Below, in pieces: positions 1 through 8,800 of a DNA stretch of 64,000 bases. This DNA is from CALGYY01 sp963678485 (lineage in GTDB: Bacteria; Bacteroidota; Bacteroidia; Bacteroidales; CAIWKO01): contig OY782882.1 in assembly GCA_963678485.1 (NCBI GenBank), positions 4,154,001 through 4,218,000 on the forward strand. The letters run 5' to 3'. The stretch's first letter is position 1. The number at the start of each line of letters is the position of its first letter. The position numbers were made by a program, and so were the translations under genes. A model generated the notes under the pieces. That model searched no databases. It had not been told where the DNA came from and saw only the letters and a program-made list of their open reading frames with translations.

Positions 1-294
1 TGTCCTTCCTGCATTGCAATTGAGGAAGCTACCACAAAAACGCTTAATACTTATTTTGCAAAAGAAGTTAAACAGGGGAGAATTAAGCGGCAAATCCTGA
101 ATGTTGATGATGAAGCGAACAGCAAGATAGCAGAGAAATATCAGGCGTTTGGCTCAGGAATGTTTGTGACCCGCGTATACAAAGGCAAGGAAACAACAAC
201 TGATCTTACTGGTGATGGCTTCAAGTTCGCAAAAAACAAGGAAGAGCGCTTCATCGAAATTTTGAAGAATAAAATTCAGGAATACTTAAAATAG
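1..294 (+). CDS. Thioredoxin-fold protein of the ars operon (5' partial)
   Basis: The reading frame is open from the first base of the window and ends in TAG at 292-294, so the N-terminus lies upstream. The first visible residues, CPSC, form a CxxC redox motif, followed by a helix/strand pattern like that of the next two genes; its end, KIQEYLK, nearly matches the KIEEYLK end of the next protein. It therefore belongs to a tandem paralogous set of small thioredoxin-like proteins. Four bases separate it from the next start, which implies one transcript. The probable role is thiol redox supply to the CcdA-like ArsG permease encoded at 1153-1851; this is inferred from context. Any signal peptide is out of view. 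Confidence 0.7.
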   Translation, partial: CPSCIAIEEATTKTLNTYFAKEVKQGRIKRQILNVDDEANSKIAEKYQAFGSGMFVTRVYKGKETTTDLTGDGFKFAKNKEERFIEILKNKIQEYLK

Positions 295-298
295 AATT

Positions 299-736
299 AT
301 GAGAAAGCTCACCTTCATTGTATTTATCGCGCTCCTTTCCCTTCAGGCTTGTGGGCAAACACCTAAAGATACCGATACGATTATTGCAAATAATCCGGCT
401 AATCTCAAACTTAAGGTTCTGTATTTTCATATCACTAATCGATGTAATACCTGTCGCAGCATCGAAGCCAACGTGCGTAAAACATTGGATGATTTTTTCT
501 TAAATGAAGTGCAGACAGGGGTAATCGACTTGTATGTGATGAACTGTGAATTGAAGGAAAATGAAGCTCTGGTTAAAAAATATGATGCGTATGGCGCAAC
601 GCTGGCATTGACTTCATATAGTAATAGCAAAGAGCAAAGGACGGAAGACCTTACTAATTGGGCGTTTCAGAAAGCACATAGCCCTGAACTATTTGTTTCG
701 GAACTTAAATCAAAAATTGAAGAATACTTAAAATAA
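299..736 (+). CDS. Thioredoxin-fold lipoprotein, CNTC motif
   Basis: 145 aa. The start MRKLTFIVFIALLSLQAC is a signal peptide with a lipobox (LQAC, Cys18), so the protein is predicted to be lipid-anchored in the periplasm. After a short linker, the strand KVLYFHITNRCNTC carries a CxxC motif in the usual place after the first beta strand of a thioredoxin fold. The C-terminus (KIEEYLK) is nearly the same as that of the upstream protein, showing recent tandem duplication. Spacing is 4 bp upstream and 5 bp downstream. An electron-transfer role with the ArsG-like permease is inferred; no experimental function is known to me for this subfamily. Confidence 0.75.
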   Translation: MRKLTFIVFIALLSLQACGQTPKDTDTIIANNPANLKLKVLYFHITNRCNTCRSIEANVRKTLDDFFLNEVQTGVIDLYVMNCELKENEALVKKYDAYGATLALTSYSNSKEQRTEDLTNWAFQKAHSPELFVSELKSKIEEYLK

Positions 737-741
737 TAGCA

Positions 742-1152
742 ATGAAAAAAGCGATTTTGTTACTAAGCGTGTTTGTGTGTTTCAGTTCGATGATTTTTGC
801 ACAATCATCAAAAGCAAAGGTTGAAGTACTGTACTTTAAAGCTAATCTGGCTTGTTGTAAAGCCAAGGCCTGTAATATGGTGGAATCAGACATTACAGGC
901 ATTTTGCAAAAGAATTTTGCTGATAGCAGTGTAATTTTGCGGGAGATAAAACTTGCTGATGACGCCAATAAGGATTTAGTTGCGAAGTATAAGGCGCAGT
1001 CACAAACCGTGATTATCCGCAAAGTAACTAAGAAAAAAGAATGCAGTGCGGATGTTAGCGACTTAGTTAAGTCTTACATGCTAGATCAGAACAAAGAAAA
1101 TCTGGAGAAAAGTTTACTCGCAAAGATCAGCGAAGTTAAGAAGAAGAAGTAA
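742..1152 (+). CDS. Secreted thioredoxin-like protein with CCKAKAC motif
   Basis: 136 aa, with an N-terminal signal peptide (MKKAILLLSVFVCFSSMIFAQ) that lacks a lipobox. The first strand, KVEVLYFKANLACCKAKAC, matches the position of CxxC in the two upstream paralogues, but the motif here is CC-x3-C, and a fourth Cys follows at KKKECS. The altered cysteine layout could mean metalloid binding rather than disulfide exchange; that is inference. The stop codon is immediately followed by the ATG of the ArsG-like gene, so translation of the two is probably coupled. Confidence 0.7.
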   Translation: MKKAILLLSVFVCFSSMIFAQSSKAKVEVLYFKANLACCKAKACNMVESDITGILQKNFADSSVILREIKLADDANKDLVAKYKAQSQTVIIRKVTKKKECSADVSDLVKSYMLDQNKENLEKSLLAKISEVKKKK

Positions 1153-1851
1153 ATGGACTTTCTGCAAAACTGGCTGGATGCCACGAATATTCCTTTTTTA
1201 ACGGCTTTCATTCTTGGGATAATGACAGCCATCAGTCCGTGCCCTTTAGCGACCAATATCACTGCTATTGGATTTATCAGCAAGGATATTGAAAACAAAA
1301 AGCGTATTTTTTTTAATGGTTTATGGTATACGCTTGGTCGTGGGATAAGCTACACGGCTATCGGTGTCATCCTTTACTTTGGCGCAAGTAAATTTCATGT
1401 GGCCAAATTCTTTCAATCAAATGGGGAGAAGTTTCTTGGTCCCTTACTAGTCATTGTAGGGATTCTGATGTTTGATTTTATTAAGATAAAATTTCCTGGT
1501 CTTAGTAAGCTGGGAGATAAAATGCAACAACGTAAAACAAACAATTGGTGGAGCGCAATGCTACTGGGGATTATTTTTGCCTTAGCATTTTGTCCCTACA
1601 GTGGTGTATTGTATTTTGGGATGCTGATTCCTATCACAATCAGCAGTCCTTCGGGATTATTTCTTCCGCTGATATTCGCCATTGCTACGGGTTTGCCGGT
1701 AATCATTGTTGCTTATCTGCTGGCATACAGCCTCGCCAGTGTTGGAGGGTTTTATAAGAAGGTAAAAGTATTTGAGAAATGGTTCCGTAGGATAGTTGCC
1801 GTGATTTTTATCCTTGTAGGAATTTATTATATCTATATATACTATTTTTAA
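1153..1851 (+). CDS. ArsG/CcdA-like membrane permease
   Basis: 232 aa, about six membrane segments, of the CcdA/DsbD transmembrane family in the form annotated as ArsG-type aromatic arsenical permease. The characteristic motifs are visible: ISPCPLATN near residue 28 and a second half-repeat, AFCPYSG, near residue 147. These two cysteines correspond to the redox pair of CcdA, and the two halves look like an inverted repeat. CcdA-type proteins pass electrons across the membrane to periplasmic thioredoxins, and three such proteins are encoded directly upstream. Whether this one transports arsenicals or reductant is not settled by sequence. Confidence 0.75.
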   Translation: MDFLQNWLDATNIPFLTAFILGIMTAISPCPLATNITAIGFISKDIENKKRIFFNGLWYTLGRGISYTAIGVILYFGASKFHVAKFFQSNGEKFLGPLLVIVGILMFDFIKIKFPGLSKLGDKMQQRKTNNWWSAMLLGIIFALAFCPYSGVLYFGMLIPITISSPSGLFLPLIFAIATGLPVIIVAYLLAYSLASVGGFYKKVKVFEKWFRRIVAVIFILVGIYYIYIYYF

Positions 1852-1871
1852 TTGCATAACGATTCATTACA

Positions 1872-2906
1872 TTGCGAAATTTTCAGCTTTTCAAATCGAA
1901 ACGTTTTCTCCTGGTTCTGGTGCTGTTGCCTTTATGGTATTTGGTTTACCATTATTTGCAGCCGGTTACAGAATGGTTGGTGTTTTCGGCATTCGGAATG
2001 ACCAAAGGTGCGCCGCTGGCTGAGGCTATTTGGTTCTTCATTTTCGAATTTCCCAAGGTCATGCTTTTACTTACGCTCATTATTTTTCTTGTGGGCATTG
2101 TTCGTACTTATTTCACACCGGAGCGCACGCGCAAAGCCCTGGAGGGCAAGCGCACTTTTACAGGAAATGTGATGGCCTCTGCACTTGGTGTGGTCACTCC
2201 ATTTTGTTCCTGCTCAGCCATACCGCTGTTTCTGGGTTTCGTCGAAGCTGGTGTGCCTTTGGGCGTGACCTTTTCTTTTCTGATTGCTGCACCAATGATC
2301 AATGAGGTTGCGGTGGTGATGCTTTATGGCATGTTCGGTTGGAAGGTTGCGTTAATCTATGTTGCAACAGGTCTTGTGATTGCAATTGCTGCAGGATGGG
2401 TTATTGGGAAGCTGAAACTCGAGCGCTGGGTTGAGCCATGGGTGTACGAAACAAAAGTGGGTCAGAACGGACTGGGCGAAGGAAAGCTAAGCTTTAATGA
2501 TAGAATCAAATTAGGTTATGAAGCGGTTAAGGAAATTGTGAAGAAAGTCTGGATGTACGTTGCTTTAGGAATTGCTGTGGGAGCCGGTGCACACGGTTAT
2601 GTACCTGCTGAATTCATGGCCAAATTCATGGGTGATGATGTTTGGTACGCTGTTCCACTTTCCGTTCTGATTGGCATTCCTCTATATTCTAATGCCGCTG
2701 GAATCATACCTATTGTCTCTGTATTAATCGAAAAGGGGGCTTCACTGGGCACCGCGCTGGCTTTCATGATGTCGGTAATCGGACTTTCGCTGCCAGAGAT
2801 GATTATTCTGAGAAAGGTGCTGAAACTCCCGCTAATCTTCACTTTTATAGGTGTTGTTGGAGCTGGGATTATGATTGTTGGTTTTATGTTTAACTGGATA
2901 TTTTAA
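1872..2906 (+). CDS. ArsP / DUF318-type permease
   Basis: 344 aa with eight or more hydrophobic segments. The motif TPFCSCSAIPLF near residue 115 is the signature of the DUF318/ArsP permease family, which exports trivalent organoarsenicals in characterised members; related proteins are annotated as metal efflux permeases. The start is TTG at 1872: an in-frame stop lies at 1857-1859, and the next ATG would remove the first membrane segment. The stop overlaps the next ATG by one base (TAATG). Substrate specificity cannot be read from the sequence, but the flanking ArsG-like and Acr3 genes favour arsenic compounds. Confidence 0.8.
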   Translation: MRNFQLFKSKRFLLVLVLLPLWYLVYHYLQPVTEWLVFSAFGMTKGAPLAEAIWFFIFEFPKVMLLLTLIIFLVGIVRTYFTPERTRKALEGKRTFTGNVMASALGVVTPFCSCSAIPLFLGFVEAGVPLGVTFSFLIAAPMINEVAVVMLYGMFGWKVALIYVATGLVIAIAAGWVIGKLKLERWVEPWVYETKVGQNGLGEGKLSFNDRIKLGYEAVKEIVKKVWMYVALGIAVGAGAHGYVPAEFMAKFMGDDVWYAVPLSVLIGIPLYSNAAGIIPIVSVLIEKGASLGTALAFMMSVIGLSLPEMIILRKVLKLPLIFTFIGVVGAGIMIVGFMFNWIF

Positions 2907-3331
2907 TGATGAAATCTCCATTTTTTGAGAATTATGGGATAGTAAGCGGAGGATTTCTGAATGTTTCCCCACGCGAAGCCTTGGAATTATGCGCTCAGGG
3001 GGCGATACTGATTGATGTACGTGAAGATTATCTAAATGCATTTAAGAAGTTTGCAGTTGAACACATTCTATATATTCCTATGAGCGAACTGGCTCAACGA
3101 CTTGCTGAATTGCCCCCAGATAAACCGCTGATTATTGCAGACGCCGCTGGAATCAGAAGCAAGGAGGCCGTAAAGTATTTGTCGGAAAATAACTATTTTC
3201 ACATTGCAAACTTGGCTGGTGGCATGATAGAATGGGAAAGGGATGGTATTAAACTCATCGAGGATGTTGAGGAAAGACTAACCGGATCTTGTATGTGTCA
3301 GCTAAAGCCAAGAGAAAAGAAGAAGGCATAA
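2906..3331 (+). CDS. Rhodanese-like protein without catalytic cysteine
   Basis: 141 aa, a single rhodanese domain: LIDVREDY near residue 33, then the active-site loop region ADAAGIRS near residue 90, then LAGGMIEWERDG. In active rhodaneses the loop reads CxxGxRS; here the Cys position is Asp, so sulfur transfer by the usual mechanism is not possible. A C-terminal extension carries a CMC dicysteine motif (GSCMCQL) that could bind a thiophilic metal or metalloid. It overlaps the upstream permease stop by one base and lies inside the ars-type operon, so a binding or adaptor role is a reasonable guess. Confidence 0.8.
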   Translation: MMKSPFFENYGIVSGGFLNVSPREALELCAQGAILIDVREDYLNAFKKFAVEHILYIPMSELAQRLAELPPDKPLIIADAAGIRSKEAVKYLSENNYFHIANLAGGMIEWERDGIKLIEDVEERLTGSCMCQLKPREKKKA

Positions 3332-3348
3332 GGATTAATCACATTGGT

Positions 3349-3978
3349 ATGAGAGAAATCATTGATAATAAATCTAAGAGCATATTAAGAAGTGTTATGT
3401 TCATTATGCTCTGTGTAATATTCGATGTTTCATTACATGCTCAAACTCCTGATTCATCTGACATTCAAAAAGCAACGATTTATTATTCACTACAGGAAGC
3501 GTCTAATCATCCCAATCAGGTAATTAGGTTAGATCTTAGCAAACAGCACCTGAAAAGTATCCCTGATGGTGTATTTGAACTAAAAAATCTGCAGGAACTC
3601 ATTTTGTCAAAAAACGAAATCAGTAGTCTGCCATCGCGAATCGGAGAGTTGAAAAACCTTCGTATTCTTGATCTTTCGGATAACAACCTCAATACTTTAC
3701 CCGCTGAAATTGGTGTGTTAATTCAACTCAGACAATTGTTTCTGAAGCGCAATAAAATTGCAGTCTTACCTGCAGAAATGGCGAGTTTGACCGCATTAGT
3801 TGAGCTCGATCTTTGGGGCAACCGTATAATTCAGCTTCCAATGCAAATGATGGCCTTACGCCCAACATTGAAAACGATTGATATGCGGGGCATCAATATC
3901 AAAACTGAACAACGCAATGCAATAACGGAAATGCTTCCTGAAACTAGTGTGTATTTTTCAGGATGTAATTGTAATTAA
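3349..3978 (+). CDS. Secreted leucine-rich repeat protein
   Basis: 209 aa. I place the start at 3349 because it is the first ATG after the rhodanese stop that begins a signal peptide (hydrophobic stretch ending LHAQ). About five LRRs follow, of the LxxLPxxIGxLxxLxxLxLxxN type, such as ELKNLRILDLSDNNLNTLP. The last residues, FSGCNCN, contain a CxC pair. LRR solenoids mediate protein binding and are not known components of arsenic resistance; the gene sits between the rhodanese-like and Acr3 genes on the same strand with short gaps (17 and 31 bp). The function is unknown. Confidence 0.75.
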   Translation: MREIIDNKSKSILRSVMFIMLCVIFDVSLHAQTPDSSDIQKATIYYSLQEASNHPNQVIRLDLSKQHLKSIPDGVFELKNLQELILSKNEISSLPSRIGELKNLRILDLSDNNLNTLPAEIGVLIQLRQLFLKRNKIAVLPAEMASLTALVELDLWGNRIIQLPMQMMALRPTLKTIDMRGINIKTEQRNAITEMLPETSVYFSGCNCN

Positions 3979-4009
3979 TTAACTGGATAATAAACATAAA
4001 CAGCGCATT

Positions 4010-5104
4010 ATGGACGGTAAAAAGAAACGTCTCAAATTCCTCGATCGCTATCTCACCTTGTGGATTTTTCTCGCAATGGCATTAGGAGTGGGGTCGGGAT
4101 ATTTTTTTCCTTCAATCGCCCTTTTCTGGGATTCCTTAAAACTTTCACCTGAAAGTACCACTAATATTCCCATTGCTATTGGTCTGATCCTTATGATGTA
4201 CCCTCCATTAGCAAAGGTGAAGTATGAGGAACTAGGTGATGTTTTTCGCAATTGGAAGGTTCTGCTGCTTTCGTTGGTTCAGAACTGGATTATCGGTCCA
4301 GTGCTGATGTTCGGTCTCGCTATCCTGTTTTTCAAACTCTTCCCCGGTGAGAATAACGCTAATCTGCCTTATATGTATGGCATTATTATGATTGGCTTGG
4401 CGCGATGCATTGCCATGGTTATTGTTTGGAACGAGCTTGCTAAAGGGGATACACAATATGCTGCGGGATTGGTGGCTTTCAATTCGATTTTTCAGGTGCT
4501 GTTTTTTTCTGTTTACGCTTATTTATTCATCGCCGTGTTGCCCGGATGGTTTGGAATTCCAACCAATAATGCAGTGGAACAAATTACGATCGGACAAATT
4601 GCTCAAAGCGTCTTCATATATCTTGGAATTCCCTTCATTGCTGGCTTTTTAACACGATTTATACTGATTCGTGTAAAAGATAAAGTTTGGTATCACACCA
4701 GATTCATTCCCAAGATCAGCCCGATTACTCTTCTTGCCCTCTTATTTACTATTGTGGTAATGTTTTCGCTCAAAGGCGAATACATCGTAAAAATTCCACT
4801 GGATGTGGTGCTTATCGCCATTCCATTATTGATCTATTTTTTAGTGATGTTCTTCTTGTCGTTTGTGATGAGCAAGAAGGTTGGAGCAACCTATGGTCAA
4901 TCAGTGACACTTTCATTCACTGCCGCCAGTAACAACTTCGAACTGGCGATTGCCGTTGCTATTGCCATTTTTGGGATGGGTTCAGGTGAAGCCTTTGCCG
5001 CCGTTATTGGTCCACTAGTGGAAGTGCCTGTGATGATAGCGTTGGTGAGCGTCGCATTCTGGTTCAGAAAAAAATACTTCCCTTCGGAGAACTTATGTTC
5101 TTGA
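4010..5104 (+). CDS. acr3: Arsenite efflux transporter Acr3
   Basis: 364 aa, about ten membrane segments, the standard length of the Acr3 (bile/arsenite/riboflavin transporter superfamily) arsenite pump. Diagnostic segments include MMYPPLAKVKYEEL near residue 63 and the conserved-cysteine motif GLARCIAMVIVWN near residue 128; that Cys is essential in studied Acr3 proteins. It exports As(III) as a secondary carrier in the inner membrane. It is the last gene of the plus-strand operon and converges on the minus-strand gene at 5117. It is the firmest evidence that the locus deals with arsenic. Confidence 0.93.
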   Translation: MDGKKKRLKFLDRYLTLWIFLAMALGVGSGYFFPSIALFWDSLKLSPESTTNIPIAIGLILMMYPPLAKVKYEELGDVFRNWKVLLLSLVQNWIIGPVLMFGLAILFFKLFPGENNANLPYMYGIIMIGLARCIAMVIVWNELAKGDTQYAAGLVAFNSIFQVLFFSVYAYLFIAVLPGWFGIPTNNAVEQITIGQIAQSVFIYLGIPFIAGFLTRFILIRVKDKVWYHTRFIPKISPITLLALLFTIVVMFSLKGEYIVKIPLDVVLIAIPLLIYFLVMFFLSFVMSKKVGATYGQSVTLSFTAASNNFELAIAVAIAIFGMGSGEAFAAVIGPLVEVPVMIALVSVAFWFRKKYFPSENLCS

Positions 5105-5116
5105 TAAATTGCAGAT

Positions 5117-5845
5117 TTACCGTTTAATAAAGGCATTTTTATAAATCTGAAAATTGGCCCAAACGCAGAAAGCAAAGCTGATAAACCAATACAATGCGCT
5201 GTAACCAATAGTGCGCGCTGTTTCGAGCCAAAACTGATCTTTATGGAGCAAGTTAGCAATTACCATGGTGGGTGAATGCATTATGGCAAGAAGCCATTGC
5301 ACAAAAATCAACACACCGGGGGCTGCAATGTAACACCCATATGCAATAGTAGGAAGTATGATAATGATTCTGAATAAGTTGAACTTCCAACTTTCAGTTT
5401 TTAATTCTTTAAGCATTAACACCAGTCCACTTATTCCAAAGGATATCGATCCTGCCGAAAGTTGCATTATTGCTGCAGGAACCACCGATTCAACCAGACC
5501 GACTCCGTCATGTCGTGCCATGAGCCAGCTAATCCAGGGAAAGAGCATCGAAATTAGCATCATCAGCAAAAACCAATAGGGTTGAAGTTTCCTGCGTAAG
5601 CGCTGAAAGACATTTAGTGTGTCGTCAGCATCTTTGGTCCCCTTGTCTTCAAGATAGGTTTTCCTTACAAACATAGGGAATACCGCAAGGCCTATACCGA
5701 TAAAGGCCGTGAAAATCCTGATTGCTTTGATGTCGCAAGCACTGATAACCATAATAGCGAAAGCGCCTGTTTGTACTGTGAGTAATATCCACAATACAAT
5801 AAAGCCGCCTAAGCCGCTATTCTGATTTTCATTGTTGGTTGCCAT
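5117..5845 (-). CDS. Six-TM membrane protein of unknown function
   Basis: 242 aa with about six hydrophobic segments and no motif I recognise. The N-terminus is short, polar and cytoplasmic-looking (MATNNENQNSG). A basic loop, RRKLQPYW, lies near residue 85. It starts 9 bp after the stop of the glycogen synthase-phosphorylase gene (5855) and reads the same way, so it is probably co-transcribed with it. It converges on acr3 with 12 bp between the stops, a space with no visible terminator. No function is proposed. Confidence 0.6.
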   Translation of the reverse strand: MATNNENQNSGLGGFIVLWILLTVQTGAFAIMVISACDIKAIRIFTAFIGIGLAVFPMFVRKTYLEDKGTKDADDTLNVFQRLRRKLQPYWFLLMMLISMLFPWISWLMARHDGVGLVESVVPAAIMQLSAGSISFGISGLVLMLKELKTESWKFNLFRIIIILPTIAYGCYIAAPGVLIFVQWLLAIMHSPTMVIANLLHKDQFWLETARTIGYSALYWFISFAFCVWANFQIYKNAFIKR

Positions 5846-5854
5846 AAGCCCGGA

Positions 5855-8800
5855 TTATATCCATTTTATCAGGTTAAAGTCTTGACGGTGAGGCAGGAGA
5901 GGGTTCTTCGGGAAGACACGGAACGCATAATCAAATACACCCGCGCGGTTTGATGGAATTTCGCAACGGAAACGAACTTTGCTTCCGTCGTGCTCCACCA
6001 TTAGCATTTCCTGTTTGTACGTAATGTGCTCAACTTCATCATTCACTTTCTGTCCGAAAATAATCTCTATACCAATGTCGCTTCCCGAAAGTTCATTCAT
6101 ATTCAATTCGATTTCAGCAACAAAGCTATCACCGATCATCAATGGCTTGCGGGTAGAGTCAGTTAATGACGTCTTTACCACTTCTATGCTCTCCCAACCA
6201 CGAATGAGTTTTTGTTTCCAGCGCGAGATTTCCTTGGCCGTCTGAAAATCATTCTCTGTCATTAAATGGGCACGTTCAAACATCTTATGATAGAAACGCG
6301 AATAATAATCTTCGGTCTGCCGCTTCATGGTAAAATAAGGCGCAATGCGAGAAATTGTATTCTTTACATAAGAAACCCATTGTACCGGCACTCCCTTTTT
6401 ATCCCTGTTGTAGAAGGTTGGAATAATCTCTTCTTCCAGAATGCTGTAAATGGTTTCAGCATCTAAAATATCTTGTATGCTCTGATCGGTATAGGTACGC
6501 TCTTCCTTTAATGCCCATCCTGCGCCGGGTTTGTAACCTTCGGCCCACCATCCGTCAAGTACACTGAAATTAATTGTGCCGTTCATGATAGCCTTCTCTC
6601 CACTGGTGCCTGATGCTTCCAATGGGCGTGTTGGAGTATTTAACCAAATATCAGAACCCGAAACCAGCTTTTTCGCCAGTTCCATTCCATAGTTTTCGAT
6701 AAAAATAATCTTGCCGATAAATTCCGGACGTTTGGAAATATCGTAAATACGCTTGATATACTCCTGACCTGCACCATCTCTGGGATGAGCCTTACCGGCG
6801 TAAAGAATTTGTACTGGACGTTCAGGATTATTCACTATACGGCTTAAACGTTCGAGATTGGTGAAGAGTAGGTGGGCTCGCTTGTAGGTTGCAAACCTGC
6901 GGGCAAAACAAATGGTGAGTGCCTTCTCATTGAGCGTTCCTGTAACTTTGAAAATATTCACCGGACTTTCCTGACGCAAGGTCATTTCTTTTGTCAGTCG
7001 CTCTTTTAGCGTGCTAATAAGTTCTGAACGCATGGTGTTACGCAGATTCCATATTACTGAATCTTCCACTTCATGGATATTCTTCCAATTGCCTGCTTCA
7101 TTTTGTTCATACATGAAATTCTCAGGAAAATGCTCCTTGTACAATTTCAACATATGCGGATTCACCCAGGTTGGAAAATGTACCCCGTTGGTGACATAAC
7201 TAATGTGCAGTTCTTCAGGGAAATATCCAGGATATAATTCTTTGAATAACTTTTGAGAAACATGTCCGTGTATGCGACTTACCCCATTCATTTCCTGTGA
7301 AAGTCGGGCCGCTAGGAAGCTCATGGAGAACTTTTCGGCAGCATCATTCTCATGCAGGCGACCCAGATTCATGAAGGTCTCCCAGCTGATTCCAAGTCGT
7401 GAAGGATAATGAGGAATATAGGTTCTCAGTGTTTCTTCTGTAAATGCATCATGACCTGCCGGAACTGGTGTATGTGTAGTAAATAATGTAGATGCTCTTA
7501 CAACTTCAAGTGCTTGATAATAAGTTAATTTATCGTCCTGAACCATTTTACGCAGGCGTTCCATGCCAATAAATGCGGCATGGCCTTCATTGCAATGATA
7601 CATGGTAGGTGTAATTCCCAATGCATCTAAAAGCCTTATACCACCAACACCCAACAGAACTTCCTGGCGGAAACGCATATCCAGATCACCACCATAGAGT
7701 TGGTTCGTAATTGCTCTGTCTTCCATTGCATTGTCTTCGATATCGGTGTCGAGAAGATAGAGTTTCACTCGCCCAACTTCCACTTTCCAAACCTTTGCCA
7801 TCAAGGTACGGCCGGGGAATGCAATTTTTATTTTTATCCACTGAGAATTGTCATTACCGTTGCCATTACCACAGCGCGTGTCGCGGGCAGGAACGATAGG
7901 CAAATGCGAGAATTTCTGAGGAACAGCTCCGGAAATCTGATCTCCCAACAGGGAAATGGTTTGGTGAAAATATCCGTAACGATATAATAATCCAACGCCT
8001 ACAATATTTTTACATGAGTCGCTGGCTTCCTTTAAATAATCGCCGGCAAGAACACCCAAACCACCACTAAAGATCTTCAATGAATCATGTAATCCGAATT
8101 CCATGCTGAAGTAGGCAACGGTATCATTTTCAGGTAGTAACGGTGCCGCCATGTATTCATCAAACAGTTGGGTGACTTTTTGAAGGCGTTCGTTGAAATC
8201 CTGATCATTTTCTAATTTCTGATAATCTTCAAGTGTGAGCAATTCCGTGACAGCTACAGGATTATGCGATGTTTTTTCCCATAAAACGGGGTTTAATGAT
8301 GCGAACAATTCCTGAGCATCTGTATTCCACGACCACCAAAGGTTTCCAGATAACTTTTTAAGTGACTGAAGCTTTTCTGGAATGCTTGGTTTAATCAGCA
8401 CTTTTTTCCAGGTCGGTTTAGCGTGAATGATGCGATTGAGTTCACTGATAGTATCGTGCTGCTGTTTTCCCCGGAAAAGATCTGCCCGCTTTTCAACTTT
8501 CTCAAGCGCAATATTATATGATTCGTAATAATACTTAATCAAATGTTCCCATAATGCCGTTCTGGACACTTCCCATGCGTTATGCCTGACTGTATCTTTT
8601 GCTTCAGCGGGCATTCCTATGCACTTTTTCAGGTGAGCGGCGATGCCATTAGCAACGTCGTGATAATTATCATCATCCCTGTTCAGCACTGCTATGCAGC
8701 CATGACCGTCGGGATATTGACTTTTTACCCACAAACCAAATCCTGCAAGTGAGGTTGTGATGGTAGGAATATGGAAAGCCAGACTTTCAAGTGGGGTATA

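Noticed and set aside
427..630. Minus-strand frame inside the thioredoxin-like gene
   Set aside because: It is a shadow of the plus-strand gene, with no start context or homology.
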